64,000 bases of DNA from Chloroflexota bacterium (GTDB lineage: Bacteria; Chloroflexota; Anaerolineae; UBA4142): the NCBI GenBank assembly GCA_016215025.1, contig JACRMI010000191.1, positions 213,570 to 277,569 of the forward strand. Reading direction: 5' to 3'. Below the pieces are notes generated by a model. It ran no database searches. It was not told where the DNA came from and saw only the letters and a program-made list of their open reading frames with translations. The translations under genes were made by a program, and so were the position numbers. Shown here one piece after another: positions 48,632 to 57,600 of this stretch. The stretch's first letter is position 1; every line of letters begins with the position of its first letter.

Positions 48632-50413
48632 ATGAGTACCACTCAAGCCAAGCCCGCTGCCGCGAATGGCAAACCGCAATGGATGAAGAACCTGACCGCG
48701 ATGTATCAAAGCGGGCAAGCACATGCCTTCATCCTGCACTACAACGTGCGCGATTACGTGACCAACCAAGTTCTGCTCACCGAATATCTCTTCCGTTCTT
48801 TCGCCGCCAAGCCAATCCTCGTGCGCTACAACATTGCCGAGGGAATCCAGTTTGCGCTCCCGTCAATGCGCGCGGAATTCGACAAATACACACAAGACCC
48901 CAATCAGCCTGCCGATCCGAACGCACAGGCATTAGCATCACTCGGACTCAGCGCGCCGAATCAGACGGGTCCTGCACCACTTCCTAAATCTCCCGCCTCT
49001 GCCCTGCCCTTGCTCGAAACCTTACTCCGCAGAGCCGTGGACGAGAAAGATGGCAAACTCATCGGTATGGCATGTGTTGTGATCGAATTTGCTGAATCGA
49101 TCGTACCCAATGCCGAGATCGCAATGATGTCGCCCGAAGATCGTAAGGCGCTCGTAACAATCGAACGGCTTGGCGCTGATCCAGAGATTTCCGCAACGGG
49201 CAACCCAATTATTCTCGTGACCGAAAACCTGGGCGACCTGAATCCCGCGATCCGTCGCTCTGCCAGCAAGTTCGAGCAAATCGAAATCCCGCTTCCAACA
49301 TTTGTAGATCGGCTTACCTATCTGAAAGCGCGCGTCGATTCATTCCAACTCACCCTGCAAGATATGACACTTGAATCATTCGCCTCGGCAACCGCAATGC
49401 TCTCGCGCATTCACTTGGAAGACATTTGCGTACGCGCCGCCGAAGGCAATGACGGCGTTGTGACGCACGACCTCATCAAAGAGCGCAAACAAGCGATCAT
49501 CGCCGCCGAGTTCGGCGAAGTGATCGAAATCATGGAACCGACGTTTTCATTCGACGACATCGGCGGGCTGGAAACGGTCAAAGAGTTTTTCAAGGATTCG
49601 GTCATTGATCCGATTCTCTCCGGCGATAAAGACGAAACGCCAATGGGTGTCTTGATGACGGGAGCTGCGGGCACAGGCAAGACCATTATGGCACAGGCGG
49701 TCGCGAAAGAATCAGGCATCAACTGCGTAATCCTGAATCCAGCGAAACTCTTTGGTCAATACGTCGGCAACACCGAACGCAATCTTGACCGGGCACTGCG
49801 CGCGGTCGTGGCGATGGCTCCCACGATTGTCTTCTTAGATGAGATTGATCAAACGATTAATCGTGGGCAGGGCGCTGGTGATTCGGGTGTCTCGAATCGC
49901 TTTTTCAAGCGATTGCTTGAATTCATGTCAAACACGACTCACCGTGGCTCGGTGGTTTTCCTCGCCGCTACAAATCGCCCCGACATGATGGATGCAGCAC
50001 TCAAACGTCCTGGGCGCTTTGATTTAAAAGTTCCCTTCTTCGTTCCCGACGATGCGCAACGCGTCAGCATTTTTCAGGTCATGGCACGCCGATACGGTCT
50101 TGGCGAAATCAAACCAACGACCGCGACGATTCTCGCAACGAACGGCTGGACGGGCGCAGAGATCGAGGCGGCAACCGTCAAAGCCAAGCGACTTATGCGC
50201 AAAGAGAAACTTACACCCATCAACGCACTTGAACAAGCTGCCAAGCGATTGCGCCCCTCGACCGCCGACATTGAGTTTATGACGATGATCGCATTGCGCG
50301 AATGCACTGACCCTGATTTGCTTCCGCCTGCTTATCGCAACCAGATCGAAAACCGCGAAGCGCTCGATAATAAGATCGCAGATACGAAAGCGCGCGCGAC
50401 CCGGACGATGTAA
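48632..50413 (+). CDS. Ycf46-like AAA+ ATPase
   Basis: 593 residues from ATG 48632 (AAGGAGACCCGAAACT upstream). The first 300 residues look like a degenerate ATPase-fold domain with FILHYNVRDYV and a strand ACVVIEFAES where Walker B would lie. The second half is a complete classic AAA+ module: Walker A GAAGTGKT (344-351), Walker B IVFLDEID (399-406), sensor AATNRPD, arginine finger region RPGRFD, and a C-terminal helical lid. Ycf46-like proteins show this two-domain plan. Likely a remodelling motor acting with the DUF1257-, DUF2997- and DUF3150-like neighbours. Confidence 0.8.
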   Translation: MSTTQAKPAAANGKPQWMKNLTAMYQSGQAHAFILHYNVRDYVTNQVLLTEYLFRSFAAKPILVRYNIAEGIQFALPSMRAEFDKYTQDPNQPADPNAQALASLGLSAPNQTGPAPLPKSPASALPLLETLLRRAVDEKDGKLIGMACVVIEFAESIVPNAEIAMMSPEDRKALVTIERLGADPEISATGNPIILVTENLGDLNPAIRRSASKFEQIEIPLPTFVDRLTYLKARVDSFQLTLQDMTLESFASATAMLSRIHLEDICVRAAEGNDGVVTHDLIKERKQAIIAAEFGEVIEIMEPTFSFDDIGGLETVKEFFKDSVIDPILSGDKDETPMGVLMTGAAGTGKTIMAQAVAKESGINCVILNPAKLFGQYVGNTERNLDRALRAVVAMAPTIVFLDEIDQTINRGQGAGDSGVSNRFFKRLLEFMSNTTHRGSVVFLAATNRPDMMDAALKRPGRFDLKVPFFVPDDAQRVSIFQVMARRYGLGEIKPTTATILATNGWTGAEIEAATVKAKRLMRKEKLTPINALEQAAKRLRPSTADIEFMTMIALRECTDPDLLPPAYRNQIENREALDNKIADTKARATRTM

Positions 50414-50424
50414 GGGAATATAAC

Positions 50425-51729
50425 ATGCCAACTCTAAAGACTTTACCATCCAACCGCAAAGCACTGCGCAATAGCTCAAGTGAATCACCCAAGACCTCGG
50501 AACTCAAGCGCGTCAAAGCCAAGATAGAACAGGCGACTGGCGAGAATGTGAAAGCCGCGCCGACGGATTGGCTTAGACTGATGAAAGATGGCGTGATCGT
50601 GCGCTTGCACATTCGCCGCTGGCGTGCCAAGACCCAAGTTACGTTTCAAGACTTGGGTTTACCCCAACCCAAAGACCAGAAAGAGCGCGAGGTCTACAAC
50701 GACTTGATGACGTTGGGTGCAAAACGCTTGCAACCCGCGCACTTGATCCGCAAGCTCGATTCGATTGACGCCGGCGCGCGCGCCTGGCTCGACCATCACG
50801 CTTACAAAACCTACTGGGGCGATTTTGTTCCGCTCGGAACGTATGAAGAATTCAAACAAGGCAATGCCGACTTTAGCAACAAGTATTTCGCCGTGCGCGA
50901 TGAGATCGAAGCGAACTGGGATAACAACGTCGCCGAGGTGATTGCCGCGTATGCGGTGGCTGCCGCCAATGCCTACAAGCGACTGAGCCGACTCAATCCC
51001 AAGTCGCTGATGATTGCCGACACACAGACACGCATCAGCGAAGCTGCCTTCGTTGAAGCGTTCGTTGCACGGATTCAAAATTCCATTCCGACCAAAGAGC
51101 AGGTTTACGAATCCTTTGGTTACGAGACCGAACTGAGTTTTATTCCACTCCCATCAATGCTTGCCGAAGATCAAGCGATTGCCGAACGAATCGAAACCAA
51201 GCGCGCGCAGGAACGCAACCGCGCTGAAGTTGAAGCGAGAGCCATCAGCGACCGCGAACGAATGTTGCGCGACATGAACAACGACGTGGTGAACTCTGCG
51301 CGTCGCAAAAAGCAAGAACTGGTCGAAGGCTTTGTAAAAGACCTGCGCACGCAATCGCTCGGCATGATCTACGATGGTTTTACGAACGTACTCGAGTCCT
51401 TGCAAAAGAACGATAAACTCGTTGGCAAGTCCGCGGAGCAAGTTCGTAATACGATTGACACCTGGCGAGCGATGAACCTCGTCGGCGATCAGAGCATCGA
51501 ATCGCAAATCACTCGCATCGACGCCCTGATGACTCAGCCCACCAAAGATCGTTCGCCTAAAGAGATTCAATTACTTTTGAAGGAAATTGCCACCGCTGCC
51601 CGCGCGAATCTCATCGCGCTTGGAAGCGTGCCGCGTTCAGCGCGTGCGCTCGGCATACCCGACGACGTTGAGCCACTTCAATTGCGCCGCGCCAAACGCA
51701 CGATGCAGTTGAGTTTGGCAGAAGTTTAG
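50425..51729 (+). CDS. DUF3150-like protein, partner of the AAA+ ATPase
   Basis: 434 residues from ATG 50425, 11 nt after the ATPase stop. VIVRLHIRRWRAKTQVTFQD, LGLPQPKDQKEREVYNDLMT and LGAKRLQPAHLIRKLDSIDA fit the start of DUF3150, a family that lies next to MoxR- or CobS-like ATPases in phages and plasmids. A long coiled coil fills the middle (about 245-330) and short conserved helices the end. The tail MQLSLAEV is like the ligase tail RTMAEV, a curious echo. Confidence 0.65.
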   Translation: MPTLKTLPSNRKALRNSSSESPKTSELKRVKAKIEQATGENVKAAPTDWLRLMKDGVIVRLHIRRWRAKTQVTFQDLGLPQPKDQKEREVYNDLMTLGAKRLQPAHLIRKLDSIDAGARAWLDHHAYKTYWGDFVPLGTYEEFKQGNADFSNKYFAVRDEIEANWDNNVAEVIAAYAVAAANAYKRLSRLNPKSLMIADTQTRISEAAFVEAFVARIQNSIPTKEQVYESFGYETELSFIPLPSMLAEDQAIAERIETKRAQERNRAEVEARAISDRERMLRDMNNDVVNSARRKKQELVEGFVKDLRTQSLGMIYDGFTNVLESLQKNDKLVGKSAEQVRNTIDTWRAMNLVGDQSIESQITRIDALMTQPTKDRSPKEIQLLLKEIATAARANLIALGSVPRSARALGIPDDVEPLQLRRAKRTMQLSLAEV

Positions 51730-51743
51730 AAAAGGAGACCCGA

Positions 51744-51941
51744 ATGCAATTCGCCGATCAAGTAACAGTCAAACCCGAAGTCGATCACGAACTAGCTGGT
51801 CAAACTGGGGTTATCGACAAAGTAATCTGCGCGCGATCAAATGTGCAGTCAGCTCTATTTGTTGTTGCCTTTGGCAACGGATTGAGAGAAATCAAAAAAC
51901 TATTTTGGGAGCATGAACTTCAACTAAAGGAGCAACCATGA
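51744..51941 (+). CDS. Small KOW-like protein
   Basis: 65 residues from ATG 51744, AAAAGGAGACCCGA upstream. TVKPEVDHELAGQTGVIDKV then SALFVVAFGNGLREIKK resembles small SH3/KOW barrels (G-x-x-G-x-V-x-x-V ... V-x-F-x-x-G). Overlaps the ligase start by 4 nt (ATGA). Confidence 0.6.
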   Translation: MQFADQVTVKPEVDHELAGQTGVIDKVICARSNVQSALFVVAFGNGLREIKKLFWEHELQLKEQP

Positions 51942-53149
51942 GCGAGCAACCACTTCACACGCGTTTGACCTGCACGACCGGCAATCACTATAAGGAATAT
52001 GTGATCGATGTAGTGCGCGACGGTAACGCCTGGCTCGTGAACTTTGCATATGGGCGCATCGGCAACGCGCTCCAAACTGGAACGAAAACCAATTCGCCAG
52101 TTACATACAGCATGGCGATGCGAGTCTACAACGGCTTGGTGAGCGAGAAGCAAGACAAAGGCTATGTGATCGACGACGCGTCATCCAACAGTCGCCCGAA
52201 TGCTATGCGCGATGGGATCATTACAACCTTGCGAAACGCCATGGAGCCGACCATGCAACCACCAGTGAAAGAAAAGGAATCGACTGGACTTGCGCCGCAA
52301 CTGCTCACGCCGATCACTCAAGAGCAAGCCGCGCTCTATCTCAGCGATTCGGGATGGGTTATGCAACAAAAGTATGACGGCAACCGCGTCTTTATAGTCA
52401 TTGGCGACGGTGAAGTCTACGGCGCAAATCGCAAAGGGCAGAAAATATCTCTGCCTATGCCAGTCGTCAATGCCATGCGCGCTTTGGCAAAAGGATCGCG
52501 TGGATTCGTCAGTGTTACGCTTGATGGTGAGTTGATCGGCGAACAGTATATTGCCTATGACATCCTAAAGTTCAATTACATAGATTTCATCGAATCGCAA
52601 ATGCCCTACGCCGAACGACTGGACCTGCTCGAAAGATTTGGCAAACGCTCAACCAGCAAGGCATTTCGCGTCACCCCAACCGCACGAACTGCCAAAGAAA
52701 AGAAAGACCTGTTTGATCGACTCAAAGCTATCAACGCCGAGGGATGTGTCTTCAAACTCGCGAGCGCGCCTTACACACCGGGACGCGGTCCCGATCAAGT
52801 CAAGTGTAAATTTTGGGAGACGTGTTCATGCATCATCCTGGGATACAACTCTAACAAGGACTCTATGGACATAGGCTTGCTCAACGAATCGGGCAAGATC
52901 GAGAGATGGGGTTCAGTGACGATGATCGGCAAGGAACGCCCAAAGATTGGGAGCATCGCAGAAATCAAATACCTTTACGCGGTCGATAGTTTGTATCAGC
53001 CGGTCTTCATCGGCGAGCGCACCGACGTTGATCGAAAAGATTGCACTATCGCACAACTCAAATTTAAACCTGGATCGCCTCGCGCAATGGCAAATTCGAC
53101 CAAGCCCACACCCCTGCGTCGTGCCGTGCGCACAATGGCAGAAGTTTAG
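51938..53149 (+). CDS. ATP-dependent DNA ligase with N-terminal WGR domain
   Basis: 403 residues from ATG 51938. Residues 1-78 form a WGR domain (YVIDVVRDGNAWLVNFAYGR then IGNALQTG). The ligase core starts near 140: motif I K145-Y-D-G (adenylation lysine), DGELIGEQYIAYD near 190, EGCVFKLASAPYTPGR near 265-280 and the final QVKCKFW. An OB-like domain follows. WGR-ligase fusions occur but are uncommon; WGR binds nucleic-acid ends in PARP-type proteins, so it may direct the ligase to breaks. Confidence 0.88.
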   Translation: MSEQPLHTRLTCTTGNHYKEYVIDVVRDGNAWLVNFAYGRIGNALQTGTKTNSPVTYSMAMRVYNGLVSEKQDKGYVIDDASSNSRPNAMRDGIITTLRNAMEPTMQPPVKEKESTGLAPQLLTPITQEQAALYLSDSGWVMQQKYDGNRVFIVIGDGEVYGANRKGQKISLPMPVVNAMRALAKGSRGFVSVTLDGELIGEQYIAYDILKFNYIDFIESQMPYAERLDLLERFGKRSTSKAFRVTPTARTAKEKKDLFDRLKAINAEGCVFKLASAPYTPGRGPDQVKCKFWETCSCIILGYNSNKDSMDIGLLNESGKIERWGSVTMIGKERPKIGSIAEIKYLYAVDSLYQPVFIGERTDVDRKDCTIAQLKFKPGSPRAMANSTKPTPLRRAVRTMAEV

Positions 53150-53164
53150 AAAGGAGACCCACAA

Positions 53165-53227
53165 CTGAAATATCCAAAATGCCCGCATGAGTTTGACGTG
53201 TTCCGTGTGGAGCACGCGAACGAATAA
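53165..53227 (+). CDS. 20-codon ORF with apparent CTG start
   Basis: CTG AAA TAT CCA..., coding for KYPKCPHEFDVFRVEHANE after the start, 5-6 nt after AAGGAGACCCACAA. The ribosome element is in place but the start codon is CTG. Confidence 0.4.
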   Translation: MKYPKCPHEFDVFRVEHANE

Positions 53228-53263
53228 GTAATCAAGCACGTTAACAAAAGGAGACCCGACCCC

Positions 53264-53464
53264 ATGAACGACCAAACCGATCCTCAATCTTCCTCAGAGA
53301 AGATTGAGGAGGAGTACTTGTGCCTAAGCTGCTGGCGCATTCACAAAGCCAGCCAAGTCAAGACCGGCAACGACCCGATGACGGGCGAGCAAAAGATTTG
53401 CCCGGACTGCGGAGGCATCTGCATTCCAGTTGAACCAAAAGACATTCATCTACCCAAGCCGTAA
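53264..53464 (+). CDS. Small zinc-ribbon protein
   Basis: 66 residues from ATG 53264 with AAAAGGAGACCCGA upstream. EEYLCLSCWRIHKASQ and EQKICPDCGGICIP place two C-x-x-C pairs about 25 residues apart: a classic zinc ribbon. Acidic N-terminus. Possibly a nucleic-acid-binding regulator. Confidence 0.7.
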   Translation: MNDQTDPQSSSEKIEEEYLCLSCWRIHKASQVKTGNDPMTGEQKICPDCGGICIPVEPKDIHLPKP

Positions 53465-53475
53465 AGGAGGACAAG

Positions 53476-53760
53476 CTGTCTGACATTAGAAATCCAAAGC
53501 AACTCATTGCTGCGCTGAAACAGTACGAAGACCCTGGATTGTTGACGCTCGCACCGGGTCCCATTCGAATCAAAGTGGGAAAGTATGACTTCAAAGCCGC
53601 GCGTGTTATCGAAAAAGTCATCGAATTATACGGCGGCGAAGAGAATCTATCCGTCAATGATCTGATTGAGACCCTGATGGCAGCATTGTGGTGGGCGCAA
53701 TTTGCGCTTTGCGTCGAGCAAAAAAATACGGATTCCGAACGAGAGGAATCAGACACATAA
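53476..53760 (+). CDS. Small early protein with probable CTG start
   Basis: 94 residues if started at CTG 53476, which has AAAGGAGG 6 nt upstream. The sequence SDIRNPKQLIAALKQYEDPG then LLTLAPGPIRIKVGKYDFKA is coherent from that codon on, while the nearest other start (TTG 53539) has no ribosome site and would cut a helix. A helical protein with an acidic end. Family unknown. Confidence 0.6.
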   Translation: MSDIRNPKQLIAALKQYEDPGLLTLAPGPIRIKVGKYDFKAARVIEKVIELYGGEENLSVNDLIETLMAALWWAQFALCVEQKNTDSEREESDT

Positions 53761-53810
53761 AAGGAGTAACCCGACCACAAATTCAACATTGTTCATTCTC
53801 AACTTATTCA

Positions 53811-53838
53811 AGAGACGGTGCAATCACGCACCGTCTCT
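53811..53838 (+). terminator. Hairpin upstream of the sliding clamp gene
   Basis: 11-bp stem AGAGACGGTGC/GCACCGTCTCT, loop AATCAC, then ATTTC. It precedes the ribosome site by about 14 nt, so it may be a weak terminator or an RNA stabiliser. Confidence 0.6.
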
Positions 53839-53866
53839 ATTTCAAACAAAAAGGAGACCCGAATCC

Positions 53867-55369
53867 ATGTCAGCCCAATCAAAGAATGTACGACCCAGCA
53901 AAACCAAACCGCGCAAGGAGCAAAAGCAAGTGAAGAATCAAAAACCCGCCAAGACGACGGTGAAACCAGAGAAGAAAGCCAATCCGCCGCAAGAATCGTC
54001 CGAAGCGAAGGTAGACTTTAGTGTGCTGAAAGAGAACCTACTGCCGGCGCTCAAAGCAACCAGCAAGACACTTTCCAAGCGAACGACCTTACCCGTTCTA
54101 GCAACTTGGTTGGTTCAAACCGAGCAGGGACGCCTCAAGATTGTCACCACGAATCTTGAAATGGCGATGATCCGTTACCTTGGCGCAAAGGTCAATCGCC
54201 AAGTGGAAATGTGCCTTGGGGAAAACCTCGATGACTTGATCGAGAATTGGAAAGACGATGAATCGGCGCTTGATTTCATCTGCGAGAAGAAGACGGTCAC
54301 GATGACGGTCAAGTCTGCGAGTGCCATCGCGCGAGTAAAAGGCATCGAGTCTGCCGAATTTCCAAAAATCCCGACCGCATCCGATGACATCGTTCTGAAA
54401 ATCGCACGCTCGACCATTGCCGAAATCTTCAGTCGCGTGTGCTTTGCCGCGGCGACCGACGAATCGCGCCCAGTTCTCACCGGGATTGGCATCCACATCA
54501 AGCGCAACGGCAAGGAGGCGATTGTGCGCTTCTCCGCGGCGGATGGATTTCGCCTGGCGGTGCTTGATCGTTTAGAGCAGGTAGAATGGTCGAAGGGCTT
54601 CAAAGAAAAAGAATTCAATACAATTTTGCCCGCTGCCGCGTTTGGATATGCGCTGGCAGCTATTCCCAAAGGCGACAGCGAGGATCCGGTCGTCACCGTG
54701 CATTTCGGAGCGAACAATAGCCAAGTTCACTTTGTAGACGAAAACGGCAACGCCTTGATCGCGCAAACTATTGACGGCACGTTTCCCGATGTGTCTAAAA
54801 TTATTCCTGACGTTCGGAATTGCAAGGCGATCACTTTCGGCTCAGTCGCCGAATTGAAATCGGCGGTTAGATTCGCGAGCGTGTTTGCGCGCGAGTCGAT
54901 GAAGACCGTCGAGTTTGAGCTAGATCGCCAGACACGTCAGGTCAAGGTTTCGGCAGTGAGCGCCGAGAGCGGCGACAATGCGCAAATGGTATCACTGCAT
55001 TCTGATATGAAGATTAGCGATGCGCCGCCCGATCGCTTTCAAGTTGCTTACAACTATAGCTACATCGTAGACCTGCTCGATGCTTACCGTTACGGCGAGA
55101 CCGACGAAGACCAAAAGGTAGGCGTTGCTTTCCTGGTCTCTGCCCCAACCTCTCCGTTGACGGTGGTTAAGGCATCTGATAATTCAACGCTCACCCAACT
55201 CATCATGCCGATGAACGTGCGCGGCAATACCTCGCAGACATCCTCGGAAACTCCTAAAGCGTACGCCGAGTATGAAGATGATGGAAGCGTTAGAGTCAGC
55301 GACGGCAAGAAAGAAAGCACAACCGAGGAAGAGACCGAAGCAACCGAGCTAGAACAAGTTCCGGCTTAA
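53867..55369 (+). CDS. dnaN: DNA polymerase III beta subunit (sliding clamp)
   Basis: 500 residues from ATG 53867 (AAAAGGAGACCCGAATCC upstream). The N-terminal 48 residues are Lys-rich and probably disordered. The clamp starts at VDFSVLKENLLPALKATSKT; three similar domains follow (KRTTLPVLATWLVQT; ESRPVLTGIGIHIKR with SAADGFRLAVLDR near 232; DAYRYGETDEDQKVGVAFLV; final LTQLIMPMNV). The acidic C-terminal 45 residues are also additional to the family. Encircles DNA and tethers polymerase and ligase. Confidence 0.9.
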   Translation: MSAQSKNVRPSKTKPRKEQKQVKNQKPAKTTVKPEKKANPPQESSEAKVDFSVLKENLLPALKATSKTLSKRTTLPVLATWLVQTEQGRLKIVTTNLEMAMIRYLGAKVNRQVEMCLGENLDDLIENWKDDESALDFICEKKTVTMTVKSASAIARVKGIESAEFPKIPTASDDIVLKIARSTIAEIFSRVCFAAATDESRPVLTGIGIHIKRNGKEAIVRFSAADGFRLAVLDRLEQVEWSKGFKEKEFNTILPAAAFGYALAAIPKGDSEDPVVTVHFGANNSQVHFVDENGNALIAQTIDGTFPDVSKIIPDVRNCKAITFGSVAELKSAVRFASVFARESMKTVEFELDRQTRQVKVSAVSAESGDNAQMVSLHSDMKISDAPPDRFQVAYNYSYIVDLLDAYRYGETDEDQKVGVAFLVSAPTSPLTVVKASDNSTLTQLIMPMNVRGNTSQTSSETPKAYAEYEDDGSVRVSDGKKESTTEEETEATELEQVPA

Positions 55370-55384
55370 CCAAATCAAATTCAA

Positions 55385-55425
55385 CCCCATAAACACCTGA
55401 GCAATAGCAACAGGTGTTTATGGGG
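55385..55425 (+). terminator. Hairpin after the sliding clamp gene
   Basis: 15-bp stem CCCCATAAACACCTG/CAGGTGTTTATGGGG with an 11-nt loop, followed by TTTGATG only, so termination may be partial. Confidence 0.7.
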
Positions 55426-55459
55426 TTTGATGTACAACTCTAAAGCAAATGGAGACCCG

Positions 55460-55669
55460 ATGCAAGACGTAATAGTTCCAGTCACACGCGCGTACGGCAA
55501 TCTGTGCGGAGACGGCATTGATCCCGTTTCGCATATCTTCGAATCGGAGAACATACCGCCCCACGATGACGAACGCTGCATGTGTGGACAAACCACCTGG
55601 AAAGCTGAAGTTACCAGAATGCGCCAACTCGCCGCGCAAATACACTTGGAGAAAGAAGGTCAACCATGA
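55460..55669 (+). CDS. Small early protein
   Basis: 69 residues from ATG 55460 next to GGAGACCCG. DVIVPVTRAYGNLCGDGIDP, then DDERCMCGQTTWKAEVTRMR. Overlaps the methyltransferase start by 4 nt (ATGA). Unknown. Confidence 0.6.
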   Translation: MQDVIVPVTRAYGNLCGDGIDPVSHIFESENIPPHDDERCMCGQTTWKAEVTRMRQLAAQIHLEKEGQP

Positions 55670-57534
55670 CCATTTTCAATAAAGATTTTTATCCATCCAC
55701 GCCTGCTGTGATTCACAAACTGTGTAGATGCTTGCCCGCCGCGCACTCACACGGCGACGACAATGTTAAAAACAAAGTGATCTTCGACCCAGCGGCAGGC
55801 GACGCACGCATTTTGAAATACATCAAAAACAAATACGCAGATTGGGAATGCCCCAAACTCTATGCGTGCGAAATAGAACCTGAACTGGTCAAGGTCATCG
55901 AAGCCGAGGGCTTTCCCGTCATGGCAGGTGACTTTCTCTCCTATCAACCCAGGCTGCAAATCGATTACATCATCACCAATCCACCGTTCAGTTTTGCCGC
56001 CAAGTTTTTGATCCACGCCTGGGACATCATGACGAGCGGAGCCATTTCGATGATTCTGCCTAAGACCATTCTCAAACGCAACGACTCGTTTGAATTCCAG
56101 GCAATGCGTCTCGTCGAAGACTATGGCACAAGGTTTGGCGACTTGATGTATGAAGACCTCGGTAAACCCTTTGCCAAAGGCGCGCAACGCACCACCGATG
56201 CCGAGTGCATCCTAGTCACCCTGGTCAAGAAAGCCAATGCGGACGGCGAACGGTTAGAGTTCGATGTCGAGAACGATTATGCCGACATGCAGTATGAGCA
56301 TGAATTTGCGACGCCGGAAATGGGAGTGATGCCCGCCAATTTCCTTGGACGCAAGTTGGCAATCTATCGCGCCTTGCTCGAGCACTTTGCCGAGTATCGC
56401 AAGGCGCACAAGAAAATGATTTCGTTCCTGGGCGAATTCGACCATTACCCCGACAGCGATAAAGAAGATACGATTCTAAAAGCGGCAGAGTCCAACATGA
56501 TCGACAAAGAAGCGTTCAACGCCTTTTATGACCGTCTGACCGAAGCGGCGTGGAATGGCGTGATCGATCATCCCGACTTTCAACGCGCCATGACCACGAG
56601 CGCCAAGCAAATGATCGACAACTTTCGCAAGTCGCGCAACCGTGTGGATTTCAACGAAGCAAACATCAAATCGATGTTCATGGCGCTCGTTGCCAAGAGC
56701 GATGAACTACTGCGCCAATGCATCTTTGATGCCTTTGACACCTTGACCGAATTTCACTGGAAGAACCGTGTTCACGTTGAGGGCTGGAAATCGAACAAGG
56801 CACACATGGTCAACACGCGCTGTGTGCTGCCGTACGTCGTAGACAGTGGCTTTGGATCCGGGATGCACATGAACTATCGCACTGCCGACCAACTTAACGA
56901 CATCGATAAAGGGCTGTGCATGTTGATGGGCATCCCTGTTAGCCAACTCGACGCACATCAATGCCCGTCATGCAAGTGCGAAGAGTTTATCGTTTACGGC
57001 AGTAATGACGACGAAGACGGCGGAAATGACTTGAGTTGCCGATGTGTTTGCAAAAAGTGTCATTTCGAGTTTCCGCTGATTCGCGGGATCGTCTCCGCGA
57101 TGAAACTTGAAATGCAAAGATCAAGCGGACCGGCGATGTGCTACTCACATTTCTTCAAGATTCGGTATTACGGCAAAGGCACAGCGCATCTGTACTTTCG
57201 CGATCTGGAAGTATGGCAAAGACTCAATGTTACCGCGAGCAAGATGAAGGGTTGGCTGCCCGATGGCGAATTCGATCATCGCCGTATTCGCATCAAAAAG
57301 AAGAAGCCAACCGCAGAAGACCTAGCCAGCGCAGCCAAGTATAAAGGTTACAATCCGTGCTATTCCGGTGATCGCGATGAGCGGTTTGATGATAGCGTCA
57401 TCGTCGAGATCGCCCCAAAACTCACGGCAGGGAATTCAGATGCATCACGTTCCGCCCAATCCAACGATACCTTGCCCTTGTTCGCCGATTCTAGCTCAGA
57501 CCTTAAGGAGGTTGGATTCACATCTAGTCATTAG
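55666..57534 (+). CDS. DNA methyltransferase (N6-adenine type) with DUF4942 region
   Basis: 622 residues from ATG 55666. Residues 1-200: SAM-binding FDPAAGDARIL, CEIEPELV, and catalytic NPPF (IITNPPFSFAAKFL, near 105), the gamma/TaqI-like arrangement. The middle is helical. The C-terminal half carries a zinc ribbon (CPSCKCEEF; CVCKKCHFEF) and ends with CYSHFFKIRYYGKGTAHLYF and LEVWQRLNVTASKMKGWLP, the DUF4942 pattern. Expected to methylate adenine or cytosine N-groups in phage DNA, possibly to escape restriction. Confidence 0.82.
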   Translation: MTIFNKDFYPSTPAVIHKLCRCLPAAHSHGDDNVKNKVIFDPAAGDARILKYIKNKYADWECPKLYACEIEPELVKVIEAEGFPVMAGDFLSYQPRLQIDYIITNPPFSFAAKFLIHAWDIMTSGAISMILPKTILKRNDSFEFQAMRLVEDYGTRFGDLMYEDLGKPFAKGAQRTTDAECILVTLVKKANADGERLEFDVENDYADMQYEHEFATPEMGVMPANFLGRKLAIYRALLEHFAEYRKAHKKMISFLGEFDHYPDSDKEDTILKAAESNMIDKEAFNAFYDRLTEAAWNGVIDHPDFQRAMTTSAKQMIDNFRKSRNRVDFNEANIKSMFMALVAKSDELLRQCIFDAFDTLTEFHWKNRVHVEGWKSNKAHMVNTRCVLPYVVDSGFGSGMHMNYRTADQLNDIDKGLCMLMGIPVSQLDAHQCPSCKCEEFIVYGSNDDEDGGNDLSCRCVCKKCHFEFPLIRGIVSAMKLEMQRSSGPAMCYSHFFKIRYYGKGTAHLYFRDLEVWQRLNVTASKMKGWLPDGEFDHRRIRIKKKKPTAEDLASAAKYKGYNPCYSGDRDERFDDSVIVEIAPKLTAGNSDASRSAQSNDTLPLFADSSSDLKEVGFTSSH

Positions 57535-57600
57535 CCACACTATCCCAGATTTATCCCACGATTCCATGAGGTTATTTGTAAAACCCTAAAGGAGACCCGA

